Positions 26,001 to 34,554 of a stretch of DNA of 64,000 nucleotides are shown piece by piece; positions within the stretch are counted from its first letter, which is position 1, and each line of letters begins with the position of its first letter. Location of the stretch: assembly GCF_001570765.1 (NCBI RefSeq), contig NZ_BCSH01000017.1:21802-85801 (forward strand), given 5' to 3'. The notes under the pieces are model-generated. The model was not told where the DNA came from, made no database searches, and was given only the letters and a program-made list of their open reading frames with translations. A program made the position numbers and the translations under genes. This DNA is from Nocardiopsis listeri NBRC 13360. GTDB taxonomy: Bacteria > Actinomycetota > Actinomycetes > Streptosporangiales > Streptosporangiaceae.

Positions 26001-27853
26001 TGTGCGGAATCGTTGGCTACGTCGGGCCGCAACCGGCGCTCGAGGTCGTTGTGAACGGCCTTGCGAGGTTGGAGTACCGCGGATATGACTCCGCGGGTGT
26101 CGCCGTGCTGGGCGAGGGCGCCCTGCACACGGACAAGCGAGCCGGTAAGCTCGCCAACCTGCGTCAGGCCCTTGAAGAACGACCCATCTCCGGAGACGGC
26201 GCCGGGATCGGGCACACCCGTTGGGCCACCCATGGGGCCCCCAACGACGTGAACGCCCACCCCCACGTCGACAACGACAACCGGGTCGCGATCGTCCACA
26301 ACGGCATCATCGAGAACTTCGCCGCCCTCCGGCTGGAGCTGGAGGAGCAGGGCTGCAAGTTCCTGTCCGAGACCGACACCGAGGTCGCCTCCCACCTGCT
26401 CAGCACCACGCTGGCGAGCCGGGGCGACGGTGACCTGGCCGGCGCCATGCGCGACGTCTGCAAGCGTCTGGAGGGCGCCTTCACCCTGGTCGCGGTCTCC
26501 ACCGACGACCCCGACCTGGTCGTCGCGGCCCGCCGCAACTCCCCGCTGGTCGTCGGCCGCGGAGAGGGCGAGAACTTCCTGGCCAGCGACGTGGCGGCGT
26601 TCATCGCCCACACCCGCGAGGCCGTGGAACTGGGCCAGGACCAGGTCGTGGAACTGCGCGCCGACTCCGTGGTCGTCACCGACTACGATGGCGAACCCGT
26701 GGACGTCAACGAGTACCACGTGGACTGGGACGCCTCCGCCGCCGAGAAGGACGGCTACGACTACTTCATGCTCAAGGAGATCGTCGAGCAGCCGCGCGCG
26801 GTGGCCGACACCCTCCTGGGCCGGGTGACCGTCGACGGCCAGCTCACCCTGGACGAGATGCGGCTGAGCCCCGCCGACCTGCGCGGCGTCGAGAAGATCG
26901 TCATCATCGCCTGTGGTACCTCCTACCACGCGGGTCTGATCGCCAAGTACGCCGTCGAGCACTGGTGCCGGATCCCCTGCGAGGTGGAGGTCGCCAGCGA
27001 GTTCCGCTACCGCGACCCGATCCTGGACCAGCAGACCCTGGTCATCGCCATCTCCCAGTCCGGCGAGAGCATGGACACCCTGATGGCGGTCCGTTACGCC
27101 CGGGAGCAGCGCGCCAAGGTCCTGGCGATCTGCAACGTCAACGGGTCCACCATCCCGCGCGAATCCGACGGTGTGCTGTACACGCACGCCGGTCCGGAGG
27201 TCGGGGTGGCCGCCACCAAGACCTTCCTCACCCAGCTGGCCGCCTGCTACCTGATCGGTCTCTACCTGGCGCAGGTCCGCGGGATGAAGTTCGGCGACGA
27301 GATCAACGCCGTCATCGCCCAGCTGGCCACCATGCCCGAGCAGATCGAGAAGGTCCTGGACACCATCCAGCCGGTCCGTGAGCTGGCCCATTCGTTGGCC
27401 GACGCGGACACGGTCCTGTTCCTGGGCCGCCACGTGGGCTACCCCGTGGCGATGGAGGGTGCGCTCAAGCTCAAGGAACTGGCGTACATGCACGCCGAGG
27501 CGTTCGCCGCCGGTGAGCTCAAGCACGGCCCGATCGCGCTGATCGAGGAGGGTCTGCCGGTCGTCGTGGTGGTCCCCTCCCCCAAGGGCCGCAGCGTGCT
27601 GCACGACAAGATCGTGTCGAACATCCAGGAGGTGCGCGCCCGTGGCGCCCGCACCATCGTGATCGCCGAGGAGGGCGACGAGTCGGTCCGACCGTACTCG
27701 GACGTGCTCATCGAGATCCCGGCGGTGCCGACCCTGCTGCAGCCGATCGTCTCGACGATCCCGATGCAGGTGTTCGCCTGTGAGCTGGCCCTGGCCAAGG
27801 GCAACGACGTCGACCAGCCGCGCAACCTCGCCAAGAGCGTGACCGTGGAGTAG
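26000..27853 (+). CDS. glmS: glutamine-fructose-6-phosphate aminotransferase (isomerising)
   Basis: A 617-residue GlmS. It makes glucosamine-6-phosphate from fructose-6-phosphate and glutamine, the entry to UDP-GlcNAc and cell-wall synthesis. The catalytic Cys2 follows the initiator Met (MCGIVGYVG), so the ATG at 26000 must be the start; a longer frame back to 25775 would bury it. The glutaminase domain covers residues 1-240 (GHTRWATHG, HNGIIEN). Two SIS domains follow (ACGTSYHAG, ISQSGESMDT) and the C-terminal strand ends KSVTVE. Candidate DasR-type operators upstream suggest control by amino-sugar status. Confidence 0.96.
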   Translation: MCGIVGYVGPQPALEVVVNGLARLEYRGYDSAGVAVLGEGALHTDKRAGKLANLRQALEERPISGDGAGIGHTRWATHGAPNDVNAHPHVDNDNRVAIVHNGIIENFAALRLELEEQGCKFLSETDTEVASHLLSTTLASRGDGDLAGAMRDVCKRLEGAFTLVAVSTDDPDLVVAARRNSPLVVGRGEGENFLASDVAAFIAHTREAVELGQDQVVELRADSVVVTDYDGEPVDVNEYHVDWDASAAEKDGYDYFMLKEIVEQPRAVADTLLGRVTVDGQLTLDEMRLSPADLRGVEKIVIIACGTSYHAGLIAKYAVEHWCRIPCEVEVASEFRYRDPILDQQTLVIAISQSGESMDTLMAVRYAREQRAKVLAICNVNGSTIPRESDGVLYTHAGPEVGVAATKTFLTQLAACYLIGLYLAQVRGMKFGDEINAVIAQLATMPEQIEKVLDTIQPVRELAHSLADADTVLFLGRHVGYPVAMEGALKLKELAYMHAEAFAAGELKHGPIALIEEGLPVVVVVPSPKGRSVLHDKIVSNIQEVRARGARTIVIAEEGDESVRPYSDVLIEIPAVPTLLQPIVSTIPMQVFACELALAKGNDVDQPRNLAKSVTVE

Positions 27854-27865
27854 GAACGTCCCTCG

Positions 27866-27909
27866 CGGGGCGTGTCGAACGGGGGTGCTCCCCCGGGCGG
27901 TGCGCCCCG
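27866..27909 (+). terminator. compound hairpin after glmS
   Basis: An outer 7-bp stem (CGGGGCG 27866-27872 with CGCCCCG 27903-27909) encloses an inner 5-bp G/C hairpin (27881-27894). It lies between convergent glmS and the STAS gene and is a plausible but not ideal terminator. Confidence 0.4.
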
Positions 27910-27926
27910 TCCCTTTCGGGTACCGC

Positions 27927-28286
27927 TCAGTGGGCCGCCCGTGTGGCGTGGGTGGCGCGGGCCGCCGGGACGTCCGGATGGGTCGGCAGCACGGAGCGCA
28001 GTTCGAGTACGTCGAGGATCCGGTGGAGCTGGCGGGGAGCACTCGCGATCAGCAGGTGCCGCTGGCGGCCGGAGGCCAGGCGGGCCGCTCCGATGAGGAC
28101 GTTGACCCCGGAGGCGTCGATGAAGCCGACGTCGGACAGGTCGACGATCGCGCACGCCTCCAGAACGGCGGCGCTCAGCCGGGAGTAGGCCTCCTCGGCG
28201 GTGGCGATGTCGATCTCGCCATCCAAGCGCACGATGGTCGTGCCATCGCAGGGGAAGTGCTCACGGTCGGGGTCCAGTACGGCCAC
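27927..28286 (-). CDS. STAS-domain anti-sigma factor antagonist
   Basis: A 119-residue single STAS domain of the SpoIIAA/RsbV type. The phosphorylatable serine lies in the standard loop FIDASGVNVLIGAAR (about residue 59). Such proteins release sigma factors by binding anti-sigma kinases and are switched off by serine phosphorylation. The GTG at 28286 fits the family N-terminus (VRLDGEIDIATAEE follows). An anti-sigma-like HATPase is encoded 180 bases upstream on the same strand. The C-terminal 15 residues are Ala/Thr/His-rich. Confidence 0.87.
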   Translation of the reverse strand: MAVLDPDREHFPCDGTTIVRLDGEIDIATAEEAYSRLSAAVLEACAIVDLSDVGFIDASGVNVLIGAARLASGRQRHLLIASAPRQLHRILDVLELRSVLPTHPDVPAARATHATRAAH

Positions 28287-28465
28287 GCCTCACTCCCACG
28301 GTTCGGGGTCTGTGGGGTTGTTCGTCTACCGCTGCCGGTCGAATACCGACATGCGTTGACAGCCAGCCTACTCGCCCAGAGGAGTCGTAACCGCTCTCCC
28401 GCGGTCCCGTCCGCTTTTTGCGGTCCGGAGCGCGCCCGGGAGATGCCCGATGATGCCTTTCGAGG

Positions 28466-28996
28466 TCAGAAGGGGTCCGGGCCGCACTCCGCCCAGACGA
28501 CCTTTCCGTGTCCGGCGATGGGATTCCATCCCCATTCACGTGCGAAGGCGGCGACGAGGCCGAGGCCACGGCCGGATTCGGCGAATTGATGCGCGGAGAC
28601 CCGCATCGGCCCTCGTGCTTCGGGGTCGGCGACCATGCAGACCACGGCGTCGACGGAGGGCAGCGGTCGGAGTTGGAGCAGGACACGGGTGTCCTCGGGG
28701 ACGCGCCTGGAGACGGCGTGGCGACAGGAGTTGCCGACGAGTTCGGAGACGATCAGGCAGAGGTTCTCGGTGACCTCGGACATCCCCCACTCGTTCAGGC
28801 ACTTGACGGCGAATCGTCGGGCCGCGCCGACCGAGGTGGGCACCGCGGCGTAGGCGTGCGCGGCCACGCCCAGCCCGAGCGTGCCCTGTCCGATCCTCAG
28901 GTCGCCGAGCCCGACGTCCCACCGTCCCCGCGGTAGTGCCGGGTGGCCCCAGGATGCCCTGGTATGCAGCTCCGAGGGCATCAGCTCTGCGTTCAT
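28466..28996 (-). CDS. anti-sigma-like ATP-binding regulatory protein (HATPase_c)
   Basis: A 176-residue RsbW/SpoIIAB-like ATPase domain. The N-box ENLCLIVSELVGNSCRHA contains the metal-binding Asn, and GRGLGLVAAFAREWGW is the G2-box and lid. The G1 region (VADPEARGP) is less canonical than in true kinases, as in the WhiJ/AbaA-associated ATPases of streptomycetes. The ATG at 28996 has GAGGAC five bases upstream; a GTG four codons earlier is less likely. It is divergent from an XRE regulator with DUF5753 and near a DUF397 gene, the three-part layout of WhiJ-like loci. It may control a sigma factor or the XRE protein. Confidence 0.85.
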   Translation of the reverse strand: MNAELMPSELHTRASWGHPALPRGRWDVGLGDLRIGQGTLGLGVAAHAYAAVPTSVGAARRFAVKCLNEWGMSEVTENLCLIVSELVGNSCRHAVSRRVPEDTRVLLQLRPLPSVDAVVCMVADPEARGPMRVSAHQFAESGRGLGLVAAFAREWGWNPIAGHGKVVWAECGPDPF

Positions 28997-29076
28997 CACT
29001 GTCCTCACGGGTGATGTCGGTTCGCGAGTCCGCTTCCACAGTGTCCTGCGTGTCGCTTACAGACGTAAGACACAGA

Positions 29077-29086
29077 TGCACGTGCA
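29077..29086. promoter_or_regulatory. TGCACGTGCA palindrome, copy 1
   Basis: A 10-bp perfect palindrome 81 bases upstream of the ATPase gene start, in the region divergent with the XRE gene. The same 10-mer occurs 1.3 kb away upstream of the DUF397 gene. Confidence 0.4.
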
Positions 29087-29236
29087 GATCAACGTTCGGC
29101 AACCCTATAGGAAGCTTCGCTCCTATTGGTAGGGGCCTGGCGAAGAATTCACCTTCATCGCCGTTGATTCGTAGTACGGGACCTTGGTCCCGCCCCGAAT
29201 CCACGTCGATACCTGTCGAGGCGAGAACAGCATCGG

Positions 29237-29242
29237 TATACT
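29237..29242 (+). promoter_or_regulatory. -10 box before the XRE/DUF5753 gene
   Basis: TATACT, a strong match to the actinomycete -10 consensus, lies 40 bases before the GTG start. The leader carries AGGGAGG. I could not fix a -35 element. Confidence 0.45.
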
Positions 29243-29282
29243 GAGCGGTCGCTCGCGCCAATACCACTCCTAGGGAGGCGAA

Positions 29283-30209
29283 GTGGTAGCCGACCCCGTC
29301 GAGAACCACCAGGCCACACAGGATTTCCTGGCCAATTCCAGTGGTGGGCCCACAGTGCTGCGCATTCTGTTGGGCACCCAGCTCAGACGGCTGCGCCAGG
29401 AGAAGGAAATTTCCCGGCACGACGCCGGATACGCCATCCGCGCGTCCCACGCCAAGATCAGCCGAATGGAACTCGGTCAGGTCAGTTTCAAGCGTCGTGA
29501 CGTCGACGACCTGCTGAAACTCTACGGAGTGGACGAGCGTGAGCAGCGCGAGGCCCTGCTGGGGCTGATTTCCAGCGCCAACGCCCAGGGGTGGTGGCAC
29601 AAGTACGGTGACGTGCTGCCCCACTGGTTCGGGGTCTACGTCGGCCTGGAGGAGGCCGCTTCGGTGATCCGTACCTTCGAGGTGCAGTTCGTCCCCGGGC
29701 TGTTGCAGACCGAGGGGTACGCGCGCTCGGTCATCCGCCTCTCCCGCACGGCCACCTCCGACGACGACGTGAACAGTCGCGTGAGGATGCGCATGCATCG
29801 GCAGCGTCGTTTGTCCGATGGACCCGACGCGGAGATCCCCGCCCCGCGGCTGTGGGCGGTGATCGACGAGGCGGTCCTGCACCGGCCCTACGGCGACTCG
29901 AAGGTGATGCGCGAGCAGATCGAACACCTCATCGAGATGGCCCGGCGGCCCAACATCACCATTCAGATCGCCACGTTCGACATGGGCGGTCACCCCGCGG
30001 CGGGCGGTCCGTTCAGCATCATGCGCTTCCCCACGCCGCAGCTGCCCGACGTGGTGTACCTGGAACAGCTGAACAGCGCGCTGTACTTCGACAAGTACGA
30101 CGACACGAGCGGCTACGCCCAGACCATGGACCACCTCGCCACCCAGGCCCCGCTGCCCTCGCAGACCGAGGGCATCCTCAAAGGCTTCCTGGAGCGCTAC
30201 GGCGACTGA
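29283..30209 (+). CDS. XRE-family regulator with DUF5753 (WhiJ-like)
   Basis: A 308-residue regulator. An N-terminal helix-turn-helix (residues 25-85: LGTQLRRLRQEKEISRHDAGYAIRAS..ISRMELGQ) is followed by a DUF5753 domain (from about 110), with the family strands FVPGLLQTEGYARSVI and PNITIQIATFDMGGHPAAGGPF. WhiJ-like proteins with this layout act in actinomycete development and secondary metabolism, usually with a DUF397 partner; one is encoded downstream. The GTG has AGGGAGG at ideal spacing. A 373-base gap, unusually long for such a pair, separates it from the DUF397 gene. Confidence 0.9.
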   Translation: MVADPVENHQATQDFLANSSGGPTVLRILLGTQLRRLRQEKEISRHDAGYAIRASHAKISRMELGQVSFKRRDVDDLLKLYGVDEREQREALLGLISSANAQGWWHKYGDVLPHWFGVYVGLEEAASVIRTFEVQFVPGLLQTEGYARSVIRLSRTATSDDDVNSRVRMRMHRQRRLSDGPDAEIPAPRLWAVIDEAVLHRPYGDSKVMREQIEHLIEMARRPNITIQIATFDMGGHPAAGGPFSIMRFPTPQLPDVVYLEQLNSALYFDKYDDTSGYAQTMDHLATQAPLPSQTEGILKGFLERYGD

Positions 30210-30415
30210 CCACCACCTTCCCCCGCTTCCCCGCCGCCCCGGACACCTCACGCCCGGGGCTTCGTTCTTTCGCCGTGTGTCCTACTTCGGCCACGAGTGA
30301 AGAACGATCCGAAAACGGCGAACCATCTACGCCCACCACGCGTTAGGCCTGACATGCGGTTCCTCCACCGGGGTTCTCTGCGCGGGCCCATGAGTGTTTG
30401 CCGATGCAATCACGG

Positions 30416-30427
30416 ATGCACGTGCAT
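30416..30427. promoter_or_regulatory. TGCACGTGCA palindrome, copy 2
   Basis: ATGCACGTGCAT is a 12-bp perfect palindrome, containing the 10-mer also found at 29077. It lies 156 bases before the DUF397 start and next to a -10-like TACGCT (30432-30437). Otherwise the 373-base gap 30210-30582 shows nothing recognisable. Confidence 0.45.
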
Positions 30428-30582
30428 GCACTACGCTTTGGCCTCGCAAGGGGACATCAGGACCATCCGGTGGCGCGGCCGACCCGATCGGCGGGACCGT
30501 GGCGGCCCGATCCGACGAGTGCGGCGCGCTGGAGCCGCGTGTGGACCACCCGCGAGTCCCCCGAAGTTCCAGGAGGTTGAGG

Positions 30583-30816
30583 ATGTATCCGATCTACAAC
30601 GGCGTTCCCGCGGACCGGCTATGGGTCGATTGGACCAAGAGCAGCTGGAGCAACCCGGACGGGAACTGCGTAGAGGTCGCCACCCTCCCCGACGGCGACA
30701 TCGCCGTACGGAACTCCCGAGATCCCGAGGGGCCGGCCCTCGTCTACACCCCCGAGGAGATCAAGGCCTTCGTCCGAGGCGCCAAGACCGGTGACTTCGA
30801 CGCCCTCTTGAGCTGA
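30583..30816 (+). CDS. DUF397 protein (WhiJ-associated)
   Basis: A 77-residue DUF397 protein. The family signature is clear: WTKSSWSNPDGNCVEVATLPDG..AVRNSRDP, then a FVRGAKTGDFD-type end. DUF397 proteins are encoded beside DUF5753 XRE regulators and are thought to form a regulatory pair with them. The ATG has AGGAGG six bases upstream; earlier in-frame starts lack support. Confidence 0.92.
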   Translation: MYPIYNGVPADRLWVDWTKSSWSNPDGNCVEVATLPDGDIAVRNSRDPEGPALVYTPEEIKAFVRGAKTGDFDALLS

Positions 30817-30869
30817 CCCTCGCCCCCGCCCCGGGCACCCTCACCCCCCAGGAAGAGCCAGCCCGGGAA

Positions 30870-30943
30870 CGTGTGTACGTCGAGGTCCGCGTGGTCCACT
30901 CCCGTGCCGCGCGGGCCGACATCCGTCCACGGCGTACACACGA
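30870..30943 (+). ncRNA. candidate structured small RNA ahead of a terminator
   Basis: Arms CGTGTGTACG (30870-30879) and CGTACACACG (30933-30942) can pair and enclose about 53 bases with a further internal GC hairpin (CCCGTGCC-GCGCGGG region). One base later begins a strong terminator (30944-30979). The unit lies in a 293-base gap between convergent genes and has no start codon with a ribosome site. A structured RNA with its own terminator is one reading; an extended DUF397 3' UTR is another. No promoter was identified. Confidence 0.3.
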
Positions 30944-30979
30944 ACGGAGCCCGGCACCAAACCAGGTGCCGGGCTCCGT
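30944..30979 (+). terminator. strong terminator hairpin after the DUF397 gene
   Basis: A perfect 15-bp stem (30944-30958 with 30965-30979) and a 6-nt loop, followed by CTGTT. Confidence 0.8.
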
Positions 30980-31007
30980 CTGTTCATGGGAAGTCGTTCG
31001 GGTTCGT

Positions 31008-31042
31008 GGTGAGGTCGGCGGTAAGGGACCGCCGACCTCACC
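31008..31042 (-). terminator. strong terminator hairpin after the KamA-family gene
   Basis: A perfect 15-bp stem (31008-31022 with 31028-31042) and a 5-nt loop, 68 bases beyond the stop of the leftward aminomutase gene. Confidence 0.75.
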
Positions 31043-31109
31043 CGGTCCCGTCCGCCCTAAGGGGTGGGCCGACGGGGTCGCGTGAACCTCCCGCGTCCGG
31101 CGTTCCGTG

Positions 31110-32471
31110 TCAGATGCGGGTGGGGTCGACCAGGCCGTTGGCGCCGACCGGGGCCTGTTCCCACGGCAGGTGGGTGGCTCCCAGAGCGGGTTTGAGGTCG
31201 AACAACCAGGCCGCCTTCTCGTCGTACTGGGCGAAGAACGGCTTGCCGACCAGCTCCGGGTCGCGTGCCTGGATGAAGTGGAGGACGAAGACCTTCTCTC
31301 CCGCGATCTCCGTCACCCCGTCCACGCACACCTTGCCCGGGGTCGCCGACATGGACGGCCCACGCACCGTCCGGGCCAGGCCCGAGACCTTCTGGTAGGC
31401 GCCACGGAAGATGTCGTAGGCCTCGGCCAGCGGCACCGCGAAGTAGTCCTGCGGGCCGGTGTCACGCTCCACGAACATGTAATAGGGCACCATGCCGTGC
31501 CGTACGTGCGTCCGCCACATGCTCTCCCAGGTGGCGGAGTCGTCGTTGATCGTGCGGATCAGCGGAGCCTGCGTGCGGATGACGGCACCGGTCGCGCGGA
31601 TGCGGCGCACGGCCTCCTGGACGAGCTCCGGACGCATCTCGTTCGGGTGCGAGAAGTGCGCCATGAACGCGAGGTTCTTGCCCGAGGCGACGACCTTCTC
31701 GAACAGGCGCAGCGTGTCGTCGGCGTCCGGGTCGGTGGTGAAGCGCTGCGGCCAGTAGGCCAGGGCCTTCGTACCGATCCGGATCGCTTCGAGGTGCTCG
31801 ATCTCCAGTAGTGGCTCGATGTAGCGGGAGATGACCCCCTCACCCATGATCATCGGGTCGCCACCGGTGAACAGGACACTGGTGACCTCGGGGTGCGAAC
31901 GCACGTACTCGACCATCTGGTCGATCTCGCCCGACGCGAACTTCAGGTCGGCGTCACCGACGAACTGTGCCCAACGGAAGCAGTAGGTGCAGTACGCGTG
32001 GCACGTCTGCCCCTGCTTCGGGAAGAAGAGCACCGTCTCCTTGTACTTGTGCTGGATGCCGGGGATGGGCTCCTCGTCGCCCGTGGTGGGCACGTTGAGG
32101 TCCATCTGACCGGCGGGGTGCGGGTTGAGCTTGGCGCGGACCTGGTTGGCGGCCTCGTTGAGCTCCTTGCGCCCGGCACCGGCGCTCAGCAGGTCGGCGA
32201 TGCGGGCGACGTCCTCTGGCGGGAGCATGTCCGACTGGGGGAAGACCAGTCGGTAGATCGGATCGTCTGGAGCGGCGTCCCAGTCGATGAGCTCGTCGAT
32301 GACGTAGCTGTTGACGCGGAACGGCAGCACGTGTGCCACCGCCTTGACCGCGAGCTGCTCGTCGGTCGAGAGACCGGCTCGCGCCGTGAACTCGTCGAGG
32401 TGTTTCGTCGTGTAGGCACGAAACCGACGTCCGGCGGACGGGGACTGTGCCGCGTCAGGCGTAACGCTCAC
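31110..32471 (-). CDS. KamA-family radical SAM protein (lysine 2,3-aminomutase-like)
   Basis: A 453-residue radical SAM, PLP-dependent aminomutase of the KamA family. The cluster motif is CHAYCTYC (Cys157, Cys161, Cys164). VLFTGGDPMIM is the GGD strand that contacts SAM. The PLP-lysine region is in GPSMSATPGKVCVDG near residue 385. Classical members interconvert alpha- and beta-lysine; others act on glutamate or arginine, and the substrate cannot be fixed here. The GTG at 32471 has GGAGAGG upstream. No beta-lysine-using gene cluster (acetyltransferase, NRPS) is in view, so the role is open. Divergent from plsX. Confidence 0.85.
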   Translation of the reverse strand: MSVTPDAAQSPSAGRRFRAYTTKHLDEFTARAGLSTDEQLAVKAVAHVLPFRVNSYVIDELIDWDAAPDDPIYRLVFPQSDMLPPEDVARIADLLSAGAGRKELNEAANQVRAKLNPHPAGQMDLNVPTTGDEEPIPGIQHKYKETVLFFPKQGQTCHAYCTYCFRWAQFVGDADLKFASGEIDQMVEYVRSHPEVTSVLFTGGDPMIMGEGVISRYIEPLLEIEHLEAIRIGTKALAYWPQRFTTDPDADDTLRLFEKVVASGKNLAFMAHFSHPNEMRPELVQEAVRRIRATGAVIRTQAPLIRTINDDSATWESMWRTHVRHGMVPYYMFVERDTGPQDYFAVPLAEAYDIFRGAYQKVSGLARTVRGPSMSATPGKVCVDGVTEIAGEKVFVLHFIQARDPELVGKPFFAQYDEKAAWLFDLKPALGATHLPWEQAPVGANGLVDPTRI

Positions 32472-32620
32472 GCCTCTCCTCTCCTGCGGTAGGCAGGGCG
32501 CCCGGAAGGCAGCCCTGAGCGGGCGGCTCCGGCATTACGGGTACCGGTGGACCACCTCTGGATGAAAATTCGGTTGTCTCCCGTGCACGGAGTGTTCCGA
32601 GCAGGGGAGCCGGCGAGCGG

Positions 32621-32643
32621 GTATACCCCCACAGGGGGTTTTG
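32621..32643. promoter_or_regulatory. CsoR-like palindrome between the KamA-family gene and plsX
   Basis: TATACCCCC-ACA-GGGGGT, flanked by GTA on each side (GTATAC at 32621, TTGTAC at 32641), resembles the TACCCCC..GGGGGTA operators of copper/metal-sensing CsoR-family repressors. It lies 150 bases from each of the divergent genes. No CsoR gene is in the window, and the right half is imperfect. Otherwise the 307-base gap 32472-32778 has nothing recognisable. Confidence 0.4.
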
Positions 32644-32778
32644 TACCCATCCCGCATGAAATCCAGCCCTGACCTGGACATTCTGGAAGTATCCTCGCAT
32701 GAGTGTACGAACTCGCCCGATAAAGGCGTGACGAGGGTGACGCGGTACCATCCCCGGATTGTGAGGAACCAACCGACG

Positions 32779-33852
32779 ATGAGTGGCACACCCGACGCGG
32801 AACCCCCCACTCCGCGAACGTCACCGCCGATCATCGCGGTGGACGCCATGGGTGGCGACAACGCGCCCCGAGAGATCGTGCGCGGGGCCGTAACGGCCGT
32901 TCGTGAACTGGGCCTTCGCGTGCTGCTGGTGGGCCGACGCACCGAGATCGCGGCGATGCTCGCCGAGGAGGGCGCCCTGCGCGACATTCCGGTCGTGCAC
33001 GCCGAGGACAGCATCGCGATGGACGAGGGCGCCCTGGCCAGCTGGCGGCGACCCCGCTCCAGCGCCGCCGTCGCCTGCCGCCTCATTCGACGCGGCGACG
33101 CCGACGCCCTGGTCTCCGCGGGTTCCACCGGAGGGATCGTGGCCACCTCCACCGTCCGCCTGCGCACCCGACCGGGGGTCCTGCGCCCCGCGCTGGCGGT
33201 GACCCTTCCCACCCTGCCCACTCCCACGATCCTGGTGGACGCCGGCGCCAACGCCGACGCCAAGCCGGAGATGCTCGTGCAGTTCGCGCACCTGGGCTGC
33301 GCGTACGCGCAGACGGCGTTCGGCGTCCAGAACCCACGGGTGGGCATGCTGACCATCGGTTCCGAACCGGGGAAGGGCAACAAGCTGGTCCGCCGCACGG
33401 TGGAGCTATTGGCCGAGGTTCCGGACCTGGACTTCCAGGGCAACGTCGAGGGCCACGACCTGCTCACCGGGAAGGTGGACGTGGTGGTCACCGACGGACA
33501 CACCGGCAACGTGGCGCTCAAGACCGTCGAGGGAACCGCCGGGTTCACCCTCGACGCCATGAAGGAGGCGATGACCTCCTCCACCATCGCCAAGGCCGGG
33601 GCCGTGCTGCAACGAGGCGCGCTGCGCCGACTGCGCGAGCGCTTCGACAGCGAGACCTACGGGGGCGCCGCCCTGCTCGGACTGAACGGCACGGTGGTGA
33701 TCGCCCACGGCGACAGCAACCGCACGAGCATCGCCCACGCCTGTCGGCTCGCCAACGACCTGGCGGGTGGCCGGATGGACGAACGGATACGCCGACGGGT
33801 GCCCCACCGTTCACCGGTCTGGCTCCACCGGCGCCCACAGGACGAACGCTGA
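32779..33852 (+). CDS. plsX: phosphate acyltransferase
   Basis: A 357-residue PlsX, which converts acyl-ACP plus phosphate to acyl-phosphate for phosphatidic acid synthesis. The N-terminal signature is PIIAVDAMGGDNAPREIV. Further family strands are SAGSTGGIVATST, VDAGANADAKPEML, GMLTIGSEPGKGNKL, and the DVVVTDGHTGNVALKT block. The ATG at 32779 starts about 20 residues before the signature; the leader is Pro/Thr-rich. In many actinomycetes plsX sits by rpmF and rnc, but none of those is here, so this may be a relocated or second copy. Confidence 0.93.
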   Translation: MSGTPDAEPPTPRTSPPIIAVDAMGGDNAPREIVRGAVTAVRELGLRVLLVGRRTEIAAMLAEEGALRDIPVVHAEDSIAMDEGALASWRRPRSSAAVACRLIRRGDADALVSAGSTGGIVATSTVRLRTRPGVLRPALAVTLPTLPTPTILVDAGANADAKPEMLVQFAHLGCAYAQTAFGVQNPRVGMLTIGSEPGKGNKLVRRTVELLAEVPDLDFQGNVEGHDLLTGKVDVVVTDGHTGNVALKTVEGTAGFTLDAMKEAMTSSTIAKAGAVLQRGALRRLRERFDSETYGGAALLGLNGTVVIAHGDSNRTSIAHACRLANDLAGGRMDERIRRRVPHRSPVWLHRRPQDER

Positions 33853-34113
33853 TCGGACCCCCGCCGAAGCTCCACGCAGACCACGGGGGGTCGCCCGTTC
33901 GGGCACCGTCAGGCCCTGTTCTCGGAAAACCCGTGGAGGTGCCGCAGGTGTGATCGCTCGAAGAGGAACTGTCGGCCGCCAGGTCGCCCGTTGAGGGTGG
34001 TGGCGGGCGACGGGTGGGCGAGCCATCACACCGTAGGTGCCACAGCCTCTCCCGCAACCCCTTCCTGACTCCCAGGTGCCCGAACACGCCAAAGCGCCGG
34101 CGGAGGCGCCGAA

Positions 34114-34554
34114 CTACACGGTGAGGCCGCGGACGTACTCCTCCTGTTCGGTGGTCTCCACGGCGAGCGTCGAGTAGTGCTCTCGCACGTAGCCCACCGC
34201 CTCTTCCGCTGGGACTCCGTCGAGGACCGTCAGACAGGCCAGCGCCGTTCCCGTACGCCCCCGCCCACCGAGACAGCCCAGTTCCACCCGCTGCTCCGTC
34301 GAACGCTCCAGTGCCTCCCGTAGACGCTTCAGGGTGTCCGTGTCGTCCGCGGGCAGCCCGAAGTCCTCCCAGCGCACCCACCTGGACACCCACTGGACCG
34401 TGGGCGGTTCATGGTCGAGCAGGTACACCGCGAACTCCGGGCGCGGGCCGGCCGGCAGCGGCAGGACGAGCCCACGACCGCGCACCAGGCGTCCGGAGGG
34501 CAGTCGCATGACTCCGGGGGAGGCCGGATCCCACAGTTGGTTCCTGTCTCTCAT
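34114..34554 (-). CDS. protein tyrosine/dual-specificity phosphatase-like protein
   Basis: A 146-residue small phosphatase. The P-loop CLGGRGRTGTALA (CX5R, Cys about residue 94) identifies a Cys-based phosphatase. A candidate general-acid region WEDFGLP lies upstream. The protein starts MRDRNQLWDPASPG, an arrangement I have seen in small actinomycete phosphatases. The ATG at 34554 is preceded by TAGGCT seven bases away, like a leaderless promoter. Divergent from argS. Substrate unknown: phosphoprotein, phosphoinositide-like or nucleotide. Confidence 0.78.
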   Translation of the reverse strand: MRDRNQLWDPASPGVMRLPSGRLVRGRGLVLPLPAGPRPEFAVYLLDHEPPTVQWVSRWVRWEDFGLPADDTDTLKRLREALERSTEQRVELGCLGGRGRTGTALACLTVLDGVPAEEAVGYVREHYSTLAVETTEQEEYVRGLTV

